This document shows, in pieces, positions 1 through 5,758 of a stretch of 5,857 bases of DNA. The notes under the pieces are model-generated. The model was not told the DNA's origin, searched no databases, and saw only the letters and a list, made by a program, of their open reading frames with translations. The stretch spans positions 1 through 5,857 of the forward strand of contig JAEWLD010000109.1 in NCBI GenBank assembly GCA_023393485.1. The letters are read 5' to 3'. Origin of the DNA: Bacteroidota bacterium. GTDB taxonomy: Bacteria; Bacteroidota; Bacteroidia; Flavobacteriales; Flavobacteriaceae. Position numbers and translations under genes: made by a program. Within the stretch, counting starts at the first letter, position 1, and each line of letters starts with the position of its first letter.

Positions 1-2325
1 GTTCAGTACAAAAAAGTCCGGAAGCCTGTCGTTGTTCGGGCTGTTGTAGAGGATTGTTGGATTTGCCGGATCGGACGTGTCAAGCATGCCCGAAGCCGGC
101 GTGGTCACCGGACGTCCCGAATGCCATTTACTGCCGACGGCCAATTTGAGTTTCTTCCATTCATAGATGGCGGCCAGGGCGAGCGTATGGCGCAATTCAA
201 AATTGTTCGCAAAATCCGATGGTGCCAATTGTGCGAAATGATATCTGTTGTCATTAAACCCGTAACTGAGCCATGAATAGAAACGCCCGAAATTTTTCTG
301 GACGAGTATCTCAGTACCCAAAACGCGATAATTGCCTGATGACCTGACAAATTCCAGCTGGTTTTGAAAACCTTGCGAGGCGGTCGTAATCCCTGAAACC
401 TTCTTATAAAACCCGGTAAACGTCACAAGCCAGTTGTTTTTCTTAAAAGTCACGCCTGCCGAAACCTGATGGCTTTTCTGTATCGGGATATCGGCGTTGT
501 CGGCCAAAGTCCATCGGCGTTTTTCAATTCCAAGAAAATCGAGCTGGCGATCAATGACCTGCGACATTGTCTGGCTTTTTTGTTCGCCGAGCAATTCGAT
601 CCTTAGCGTTTCCCAAAGCGCATGGCTTAATTGAAGCCTTAATTCTGGAAGCACAACAGCGAAATTCTCAAAATAATTGATCCTGATGCCGGGCCGCAGC
701 AGTGTCTTTGCATTCTCAGTTTTGAATACGGTTTCGGCGATCGCGACGTGCGTGCGCAAGACTTTTGTGAGATTTCGCGAAAAACCCGGCGAACTGATCT
801 GGTCAAAGTTTGATACGCCCGTTTCGTCATATTGATAGCCGCCATTAAAGGATATCCGGTCAGAAAACTGCCACTCATGACTGAGTTTGAATCCGATCCC
901 GATCACTTTATTTCGCTGCAGCAGCGTTAAGTTGTCGGCGCTGATTTCTTCTGTTGAGGCATCGAGCTTGTAACGCGAAAAATAGGCGTTGAACCGGCTG
1001 TTATGGCGGTCATTCCATCGCGTTGTCCAATCAAGCGCCGCGCCGAGGCTTCGTTGTGCAAGATCGTTGCTGACGCGACCCGTTCCGGAAGTCTGATCCA
1101 CAATCAGGCTGTTGACCGTTCCGATGCCGTCAATAAAAAATTCATGGCGCTGCCCTACTTGCTGCCGGTATTGGACAGTAAAATCGTAAAAGTAAAAATC
1201 CTCTTCACTGTCTACGAAAATCTGGCCTTGCTGATTTGATACGATGGTATTCTGAAAAATGCGGTCGCGATAATTCTGATAGGTCGGCGAAAAAACAGCA
1301 TCGCCAAACGACCCGCGCGCAGAAACCGAAACACTCGCTTTTGGCGACAATCTTATATTTGAATAACCGCTCGGTCCAATCAAGTCCGTACCCAGGACGT
1401 AACTCGATTTGCCAATTGTTTTGGCGTGTGAGGAAATGTCGGCGACACTTGAGACACTTTCGCCCAAAAACGCCGGCGTACCGTTGACCGTAATTGAAAT
1501 CGTTTGCGGCAATACCGGATTAAACGCCGAAATCAGCCCGAAAAAATGCCCGGTTTGAAACATTCTGATGCCGTTCCATAAAAACAGATTCTGGTCATGC
1601 GTTCCGCCGCGGACACTGATGTTCGAAATGGTTTCGTCTTCGTTGCTGATGCCCGGCAGTTCTTGCATGGTTTGCAGCACGTCGGCCTCGCTCAATCCAG
1701 GCAAAATGCCGAAATACCGCGGCGTGATCCGGAACGAACCATCGACGTTTTTGCTGATGCCGGTCGTGAGGAAACGCCTGGTGATGACCTCGTCGAGTGA
1801 ATTGACGGTCGGCGTCAATGCTATTTGAGGACAATCAGGCTTGTAAAGTTCAGCAGGCTCAATGTCAAAAGGCTCGTAATTCAAATGGCGAATCTGGATT
1901 GTATTCGAGTATCCTGTGGGCAACTCGAAATATCCGTTGCCATCCGAGACCGTTGAGACCGCGCTGCCGGCAATAAATATCGAAGCAGCCTCGACTGGAA
2001 GGCCGCTCACCGGATCGCGCAAAAATCCGCAAAGGGATTTTTCAGGTTTTTTGTCATTGGTGATCACGTAAGCCGAATTGCCAACGGGTTCAAACCGCAA
2101 CCGCGTCTGCGACCTCAAATGATCGAGTTTGGCGGCGAGCGATTCAGCGGGATCAGGCGGAAGGATTTTATATGCGGCGACATCGTCTTCGATATAGTTG
2201 AAAGTCACGTGATGACGCGTCGAAATGTCACCCAAAATAGTTTTCAAAGGAAGTTTTTTTTCCTGCTGGGCGACCGCGGAAAGTGTCAGGAATAAAACGA
2301 GCAACAGCAGCCTGGCTTTGCGCAT
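1..2325 (-). CDS. TonB-dependent outer-membrane receptor with STN signalling domain (C-terminus cut by window edge)
   Basis: An uninterrupted frame of 775 codons runs from ATG at 2325 to base 1 with no stop, so the 3' end lies outside the window. Reading the translation: signal peptide 1-19 (cleavage at AVA|QQ); STN (secretin/TonB short N-terminal) domain about 25-90; CarboxypepD_reg-like beta domain about 97-172; then LDEVITRRF; TonB plug about 205-300 with ELPGI, SVRGG and LWNGIRMFQTGHFFG; and an aromatic-rich beta-barrel from about 305. The last residues, SGRPVTTP then NDRLPDFFVLN, resemble the region shortly before the final strands in this family, so probably fewer than 100 residues are missing. 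In known FecA-type transducers the STN domain contacts FecR in the periplasm to report ligand binding. The start overlaps the fecR stop as TGATG, implying translational coupling. No SusD-like gene is adjacent. The ligand (siderophore, metal complex or glycan) cannot be read from sequence. Family assignment is secure; substrate is unknown. Confidence 0.95.
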   Translation of the reverse strand, partial: MRKARLLLLVLFLTLSAVAQQEKKLPLKTILGDISTRHHVTFNYIEDDVAAYKILPPDPAESLAAKLDHLRSQTRLRFEPVGNSAYVITNDKKPEKSLCGFLRDPVSGLPVEAASIFIAGSAVSTVSDGNGYFELPTGYSNTIQIRHLNYEPFDIEPAELYKPDCPQIALTPTVNSLDEVITRRFLTTGISKNVDGSFRITPRYFGILPGLSEADVLQTMQELPGISNEDETISNISVRGGTHDQNLFLWNGIRMFQTGHFFGLISAFNPVLPQTISITVNGTPAFLGESVSSVADISSHAKTIGKSSYVLGTDLIGPSGYSNIRLSPKASVSVSARGSFGDAVFSPTYQNYRDRIFQNTIVSNQQGQIFVDSEEDFYFYDFTVQYRQQVGQRHEFFIDGIGTVNSLIVDQTSGTGRVSNDLAQRSLGAALDWTTRWNDRHNSRFNAYFSRYKLDASTEEISADNLTLLQRNKVIGIGFKLSHEWQFSDRISFNGGYQYDETGVSNFDQISSPGFSRNLTKVLRTHVAIAETVFKTENAKTLLRPGIRINYFENFAVVLPELRLQLSHALWETLRIELLGEQKSQTMSQVIDRQLDFLGIEKRRWTLADNADIPIQKSHQVSAGVTFKKNNWLVTFTGFYKKVSGITTASQGFQNQLEFVRSSGNYRVLGTEILVQKNFGRFYSWLSYGFNDNRYHFAQLAPSDFANNFELRHTLALAAIYEWKKLKLAVGSKWHSGRPVTTPASGMLDTSDPANPTILYNSPNNDRLPDFFVLN

Positions 2326-3230
2326 CAAGGGTTTTCTAGAATAACTTTTCCGTTTTGTTTAACCGGTTTCAAATGATAGGCCGCGCAGATGATCTCAAGT
2401 GCCTGGTCGAGGTTTTTCATCGGCAAAACCCCGGTGAACAATTGTGTTGACGGCGTCCGACCGAATTCAATCGTGACGTCATATTGCCTGTTGAGCTCTG
2501 CGACAATTGCCTGCAGTGTTTCTTTATTGAATACCAGCTTATTGTTCAGCCATTGTGGCTGCGAGGCGTATTGGTGTGGCGCATCGATTGGTTGTCCGGC
2601 TGCGAACGAAACACTTTGGCCAGGTGTGATTACGGTTTGCGAGTTGCCATACCGAACCCCGACGCGGCCTTCATAACAGACAACGTCAAAACGGTTGCCG
2701 CGCGCCTTGACATCAAATTGCGTCCCGAGTACCGTGACTGTTCCGAGCGATGTGTGGACTTCGAATTTCTGGCCTTTAGCGACTTTAAAATACGCCTCGC
2801 CATTCAGATGCAGGCTTCGGTTGTTATTCCAGCCCCATTTTTTGTATTCGATTTCAGAGCCAGCGTTGAGCACGACCTCGGATTGGTCGGGCAATAGAAA
2901 TGAGTTGGTTTGGCCGTTTGCCGCAGATTCGGTGATGGGCATCATATTTCTCGCGACAAAGAAAAGCCCTAGCGCGATGATCAGGATTGCGGCTACCCGG
3001 AAAATAATCCTGTACAATGGCAGGACTTTACGCAGTTTTTTCCGGTGTGAGATAATATTGTCATACATCGCCTTCTGGTCAAACGCCGGCGATTCAAGTT
3101 GTGACGAATACGCCTTTATCTTGGCGTATGTCGCATAGCCGTCGGACTTTTCAAATGCCTCAAGTTCGGCCTTTGACATTTCGCCCGCGAGCCATTTCGC
3201 CAAATCATAATCTTCTTTCATGCGTTCCAT
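2325..3230 (-). CDS. FecR-family anti-sigma factor / transmembrane signal transducer
   Basis: This 301-residue inner-membrane protein would hold the neighbouring ECF sigma factor and relay the signal from the receptor. The N-terminal cytoplasmic segment has the flavobacterial FecR pattern DLAKWLAGEMSKAELEAF (residues 9-26). One transmembrane helix lies at about 75-93. A periplasmic FecR domain at about 108-208 includes LPDQSEVVLNAGSEIEY, LNGEAYFKV, TVLGTQFDV and YEGRVGV. A C-terminal DUF4974-like, STN-like domain spans about 231-299 (FNKETLQAIVAELNRQYDVTIEF then the LDQALEII repeat). Its length is normal for the family. An alternative ATG at 3221 (fourth residue, giving MKEDYDLAKWL) fits relatives well and would leave a more usual leader behind the putative promoter at 3241-3267, so the true start may be nine bases shorter. 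The gene begins 32 bases after the sigma stop and overlaps the receptor start by one base. Confidence 0.95.
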   Translation of the reverse strand: MERMKEDYDLAKWLAGEMSKAELEAFEKSDGYATYAKIKAYSSQLESPAFDQKAMYDNIISHRKKLRKVLPLYRIIFRVAAILIIALGLFFVARNMMPITESAANGQTNSFLLPDQSEVVLNAGSEIEYKKWGWNNNRSLHLNGEAYFKVAKGQKFEVHTSLGTVTVLGTQFDVKARGNRFDVVCYEGRVGVRYGNSQTVITPGQSVSFAAGQPIDAPHQYASQPQWLNNKLVFNKETLQAIVAELNRQYDVTIEFGRTPSTQLFTGVLPMKNLDQALEIICAAYHLKPVKQNGKVILENP

Positions 3231-3240
3231 TATCGTTTTT

Positions 3241-3267
3241 AACAGTCGGGCATCGTAAAACCCTACC
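3241..3267 (-). promoter_or_regulatory. Putative ECF promoter for fecR-receptor (motif copy B)
   Basis: On the minus strand GGTAGGG occupies 3267-3261, TTTT 3260-3257 and GACTGTT 3247-3241. This matches copies at 3828 and 5137 with identical spacing. The first box overlaps the last codon and stop of the sigma gene. The second box ends ten bases before the fecR ATG at 3230, so a transcript starting there would be nearly leaderless for that ATG, or would have a short leader for the ATG at 3221. FecI-type sigma factors are known to drive their cognate receptor operon. That this box is such a promoter is inferred from recurrence and position. Confidence 0.6.
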
Positions 3268-3781
3268 GCAATTGTTCTATTTGCTCGCGCAAGCCGGCCA
3301 GTGCGCCCGAAATCCGCTTCTCGACAGCCTTGACACTGATGCCTAGCATTTCTGCAATTTCATGGTATTTTTTACCCTCGATCCGATTGAGCAAAAAAGC
3401 CGTGCGTTGGGCTTCGGTCAGGCTTGAGATTGCTTTTTCGAGCTTGTCGCGAAATTGGTTTTCCTCAACGATGTGCTCAGGATTGATGTTCGTGATATGC
3501 GACGCGCCACCGGTTTTGGCATAATTCAAAACGACTTTCTGGTGCGCGATGATGTTCAATGTCGCGTTGTTGGCGACCGTATACAAAAAGGATTTCGCCT
3601 TTTCATGCGGGATATTTTTGCAATTTTCCCAGACTTTGATAAACGCATCCTGTGCAACATCGTTGGCTTGCTGCTCATTGCCGTATTTGAAATACAGATA
3701 ACTTCTGAGCGCGCGCACATGACCTGAAAAAAAACGCGAAAAGACTGGTTCGTCGCAAAGACACGGCGAATTTTTATCCAT
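3263..3781 (-). CDS. ECF (FecI-like) RNA polymerase sigma-70 factor
   Basis: This 172-residue sigma factor directs RNA polymerase to a dedicated promoter set under control of the adjacent FecR. Region 2 lies at about 14-82 (FFSGHVRALRSYLYFKYGN, then DVAQDAFIKVWENC for core binding and -10 recognition, then KSFLYTVANNATLNIIAHQK). A short acidic linker follows. Region 4 is at about 112-165 (LEKAISSLTEAQRTAFLLNR, then the helix-turn-helix YHEIAEMLGISVKAVEKRIS). There are no extra domains, which is typical for the FecI group. The chosen start is ATG at 3781. A TTG at 3790 in the same frame lies nine bases behind GAGGAG and is a possible alternative adding three residues. The stop codon TAG is embedded in the GGTAGGG box of the promoter-like motif upstream of fecR. 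The first residues include Cys7 and Cys9, of unknown significance. Confidence 0.96.
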   Translation of the reverse strand: MDKNSPCLCDEPVFSRFFSGHVRALRSYLYFKYGNEQQANDVAQDAFIKVWENCKNIPHEKAKSFLYTVANNATLNIIAHQKVVLNYAKTGGASHITNINPEHIVEENQFRDKLEKAISSLTEAQRTAFLLNRIEGKKYHEIAEMLGISVKAVEKRISGALAGLREQIEQLR

Positions 3782-3804
3782 TGAAAACAAGGGTTGAATC
3801 TCCT

Positions 3805-3812
3805 CAAAATTA
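3805..3812 (-). promoter_or_regulatory. Possible Bacteroidetes housekeeping -7 element upstream of the sigma gene
   Basis: The minus strand reads TAATTTTG, a full match to the TAnnTTTG -7 consensus of the Bacteroidetes primary sigma factor, 23 bases before the ATG at 3781. No TTG is seen at the expected -33 position, so only half the promoter is recognisable. The region is AT-rich and chance matches are likely. If real, the sigma gene would be expressed by the housekeeping polymerase. Confidence 0.3.
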
Positions 3813-3827
3813 AAAATTAAACCAGAC

Positions 3828-3854
3828 GGTAGGGTTTTTTTAACAAAGATTGTT
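3828..3854 (+). promoter_or_regulatory. Putative ECF promoter for the 340-residue lipoprotein (motif copy A)
   Basis: GGTAGGG at 3828-3834, a T-run from 3835, and GATTGTT at 3848-3854 match the other two copies box for box with the same 13-base spacer. The second box ends 20 bases before the lipoprotein ATG at 3875, leaving room for a leader of roughly a dozen bases. It sits in the divergent gap between the sigma gene and the lipoprotein and faces the lipoprotein. The promoter role, and recognition by the adjacent sigma factor, are inferences. Confidence 0.65.
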
Positions 3855-3874
3855 TTGCCTAAAAAACCGCTTCG

Positions 3875-4897
3875 ATGAGAAATTTGTGTTTTTTATTGAC
3901 TGCGCTGTCCTTGTTCTCGTGTCAAATTGAGGAAAATATGGTACGATGGGACAACGATGCGGCATTGTCGAAATCCTCTCCACTTGCCTCTCTTGTGCTG
4001 CGCATCAGTCAAAACCCTACGCGTTGGGATAATATCCTCGACGGATCTGATTGCCATAGCGTCAGGCTGCCGGTTGTCATTACACTGAATGGCGAAGAGA
4101 TGACAATTGAAAATGAAACTGATTTGGATGCCGTCGCGCAAAACATGGATTATTCGTGGACTGACGACGACATTGTCCATTTCCACTTCCCGATTGCCAT
4201 AGTACAGCCCAATTTCGTGCAACAGACGGTCACAACACAGGCAGAGCTCGACGCAATGACCTGTAACGATGGCCAGTTCAATGAAATCACATGTCTCGAT
4301 TTTGTTTTCCCGGTCGCCATAAACAGGTATGACGTCAACAATCAGGTTGCCAATACCTTTACGTTTTACAGCGATGCGGATCTTTATCATTTCATTGACG
4401 GTATGGCGGCCAACGAAATTTTCACCGTATCGTATCCACTCAGCGTCAGTTTTGCCGGCGGCAATGAAGTCACGGTTGGCAGCAACACCGAATTGGAAAG
4501 CGCCATTGAACAGGCGATCGCGAATTGTGAAAACGCCGGACCGGCAACATTGGATGAGATCATGCTCTCCGGAAGCTGGTATATTTCATATTGCGAAGAC
4601 GATAGTTCGGGATCGGGCTCGGGCAATTGGGTCGACATTTATTACGGTTACGCTTTTACATTTAATGCCAACGGTTCGGTTACTGCCATTAAAAATGGTG
4701 TCGTGAGCGACGGAACCTGGAGTACATATCAGGACAGCCATCAGATGCTGGATCTTTTCTTTCCGACACCGGCGCTCCAAGGCTTGACCAACAATGAATG
4801 GCGGGTCACTGAATACAACGCAGCCAATTTCAGGCTCAAGAATGACCAAAGCGGCAGCGAAGGCGGACACAAATATCTGTATTTCACCAAATTATAA
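3875..4897 (+). CDS. Surface lipoprotein with four internal repeats and a C-terminal lipocalin-like domain
   Basis: This 340-residue protein has no function that I recognise. The N-terminus is a lipoprotein signal with lipobox LFSC (Cys16), followed by QIEE. The acidic residues just after the Cys resemble Bacteroidetes lipoprotein surface-export signals. Residues about 60-211 contain four copies of a unit of about 40 residues with a beta-strand start (LPVVIT, FPIAIV, FPVAIN, YPLSVS at 65, 105, 145, 187) and an end of the form (T/S)xx(E/D)L(D/E/Y). Cys60 and Cys140 each lie five residues before a strand, with further Cys at 130, 218 and 240. Residues about 230-339 form a beta-rich lipocalin-like domain (LSGSWYIS, GYAFTF, DGTWS, NEWRVTEY, RLKNDQSG) homologous to the lipoprotein at 5207-5671. 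A linker of Ser/Gly repeats lies at 244-250. The start is the only ATG preceding the signal peptide; no Shine-Dalgarno is visible. It is preceded by motif copy A and probably cotranscribed with the small gene behind it. Confidence 0.9.
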   Translation: MRNLCFLLTALSLFSCQIEENMVRWDNDAALSKSSPLASLVLRISQNPTRWDNILDGSDCHSVRLPVVITLNGEEMTIENETDLDAVAQNMDYSWTDDDIVHFHFPIAIVQPNFVQQTVTTQAELDAMTCNDGQFNEITCLDFVFPVAINRYDVNNQVANTFTFYSDADLYHFIDGMAANEIFTVSYPLSVSFAGGNEVTVGSNTELESAIEQAIANCENAGPATLDEIMLSGSWYISYCEDDSSGSGSGNWVDIYYGYAFTFNANGSVTAIKNGVVSDGTWSTYQDSHQMLDLFFPTPALQGLTNNEWRVTEYNAANFRLKNDQSGSEGGHKYLYFTKL

Positions 4898-4900
4898 GCG

Positions 4901-5056
4901 ATGAATTTGGCTAAGAAACATTTCGCCGGGGATAAAAAAAACGACGATCACACCGAAAGTGGGAAGTGCAGGGATTTCGGACATCTGATCAATCAAACCC
5001 TGATTTGGATAGCGATTATCTTTTTGAGCTTCGCCGTAGCAAAAACGCTTTTCTGA
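4901..5056 (+). CDS. Small single-pass membrane protein (51 residues)
   Basis: ATG at 4901 follows the lipoprotein stop by three bases and opens a 51-codon frame ending TGA at 5056, just before a terminator, as expected for the last gene of a two-gene operon. The translation begins MNLAKKHFAGDKKND and has a charged, hydrophilic first 28 residues. One hydrophobic helix follows at about 33-50 (TLIWIAIIFLSFAVAKTLF), almost reaching the C-terminus, giving a tail-anchored or small inner-membrane appearance. One Cys (residue 23) is present. No family is recognised. Support is positional (tight spacing, terminator behind) and compositional. A chance frame of this length is possible, so confidence is moderate. 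Confidence 0.6.
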   Translation: MNLAKKHFAGDKKNDDHTESGKCRDFGHLINQTLIWIAIIFLSFAVAKTLF

Positions 5057-5092
5057 TTGATGATATTTCTTACTTGTTTGTTTTGGTTTGTT

Positions 5093-5125
5093 AAGAGGGA
5101 TAATTTTCCCTCTTTTTTATTTTTC
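5093..5125 (+). terminator. Rho-independent terminator after the lipoprotein/small-protein operon
   Basis: AAGAGGGA (5093-5100) pairs perfectly with TCCCTCTT (5107-5114) around a six-base loop, TAATTT. The stem is followed by a T-rich tail, TTTTATTTTT. It lies 36 bases behind the small-protein stop. It separates that unit from the promoter-like motif at 5137, so the second lipoprotein needs its own promoter. Confidence 0.85.
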
Positions 5126-5136
5126 AGCCAACTGAT

Positions 5137-5163
5137 GGTAGGGGTTTCGGGCCCGGGACTGTT
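5137..5163 (+). promoter_or_regulatory. Putative ECF promoter for the 154-residue lipoprotein (motif copy C)
   Basis: GGTAGGG at 5137-5143, then G, TTT and GACTGTT at 5157-5163, repeat the pattern of copies A and B with identical spacing. The spacer is GC-rich and contains the palindrome CGGGCCCG (5148-5155), unlike the A/T-rich spacer of copy A. The second box ends 43 bases before the ATG at 5207, implying a leader of about 35 bases. It lies immediately behind a terminator, where a promoter is required. Confidence 0.65.
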
Positions 5164-5171
5164 TACCTACC
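5137..5171. repeat. Inverted repeat GGTAGG...CCTACC spanning motif copy C
   Basis: GGTAGG at 5137-5142 is matched by its exact reverse complement CCTACC at 5166-5171, with 23 bases between that hold the CGGGCCCG palindrome. Copies A and B have no equivalent right arm, so this is specific to copy C. It could be an operator or an RNA hairpin at the start of the transcript, or chance. Confidence 0.4.
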
Positions 5172-5206
5172 ATAAACACATATAACGCTAACCTAAATTT
5201 CGATCT

Positions 5207-5671
5207 ATGAAAAAATTGCTTTTTTATCCGCTGATTGCCTGTATGTTTTTGGTAAACACCGCTTCAATGTGCAGTTCAGACGACGATTCGTCATCATCAT
5301 CAACCGACGTCACGCCAATCGTGAATACAGTAACCGACGGAACGTGGCGCATTACGCTTTTTGATGAAGATGGAAACAACCACACCAATGATTTTACCGG
5401 CTATGACTTTACTTTTGGCGATTCCAATGTATTGACCGCGACAAACGGCAGTTCGACCGTAACAGGTTATTGGTCTGTCACAAACGATGACAGCAACGAT
5501 GACAACCCGAGCGGAGATATCAATTTCAATATCGTCTTTAGCTCGCCTGACGATTTCGCCGAACTTAGCGAAGATTGGCATATCCTTGAAAGGACTTCAA
5601 CCAAACTCAGGCTGCAGCATATCAGCGGCGGCAATGGCGGAACTGATTTGCTTACCTTCGAGAAGAACTGA
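5207..5671 (+). CDS. Lipocalin-like surface lipoprotein
   Basis: This 154-residue protein has a hydrophobic signal segment (3-20), then MCSSDDDSSSSS. Cys22 followed by SSDDD is the usual mature start of flavobacterial surface lipoproteins and resembles the Ser-Asp-Asp export signal. However, the residue before Cys22 is Met, unusual for a lipobox; LIAC with Cys12 is a better box but leaves a very short signal. Residues about 43-152 form one beta-rich, lipocalin-like domain (DGTWRITLFDEDG, GYDFTF, TGYWS, EDWHILER, LRLQHISGG, LLTFEKN). It aligns along its length with the C-terminal domain of the lipoprotein at 3875-4897. The sequence is strongly acidic. It has its own putative ECF promoter and is followed by terminators, so it is probably monocistronic. 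The ligand or role is unknown. Confidence 0.9.
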   Translation: MKKLLFYPLIACMFLVNTASMCSSDDDSSSSSTDVTPIVNTVTDGTWRITLFDEDGNNHTNDFTGYDFTFGDSNVLTATNGSSTVTGYWSVTNDDSNDDNPSGDINFNIVFSSPDDFAELSEDWHILERTSTKLRLQHISGGNGGTDLLTFEKN

Positions 5672-5690
5672 TCCCTACTGCTATGAAGAA

Positions 5691-5724
5691 GAGGCCAGTC
5701 TTACCTACGGGCTGGCTTTTTTTT
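5691..5724 (+). terminator. Rho-independent terminator of the 154-residue lipoprotein gene
   Basis: GCCAG (5694-5698) pairs with CTGGC (5712-5716) and can be extended outward by G-U and A-U pairs. The loop is 13 bases and eight T residues follow (5717-5724). It lies 20 bases behind the stop codon. The stem is shorter than that of the next hairpin, so it may be the weaker of the two. Confidence 0.7.
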
Positions 5725-5726
5725 GG

Positions 5727-5756
5727 AAAAAGCCTCTTCGATTGAAGAGGCTTTTT
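5727..5756. terminator. Bidirectional hairpin terminator between convergent genes
   Basis: AAAAAGCCTCTTC (5727-5739) and GAAGAGGCTTTTT (5744-5756) form a perfect 13-base-pair stem with loop GATT. The A-run on one side and T-run on the other let it end transcripts from either direction. It lies between the plus-strand lipoprotein gene and the minus-strand frame ending at 5759. Confidence 0.9.
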
Positions 5757-5758
5757 GT

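Noticed and set aside
1003..1834. Several short frames on both strands within the receptor gene
   Set aside because: The minus-strand receptor frame is continuous from 2325 to 1 with all expected domains. The short frames are coincidental.
1..2325. Receptor as a SusC-type glycan importer
   Set aside because: The CarboxypepD_reg plus plug order is compatible, but an STN domain with FecR/FecI coupling also fits siderophore-type transducers and no SusD partner is in view. The substrate class is left open.
2484..3138. Plus-strand open frames across fecR
   Set aside because: They are shadows of the FecR coding frame, whose domains and membrane helix are clear; no start context or family features are seen in them.
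3893..4390. Long minus-strand open frame inside the 340-residue lipoprotein gene
   Set aside because: It is antisense to a gene with a clear signal peptide, repeats and a homologous domain. Its own translation has no signal, domain or plausible start context.
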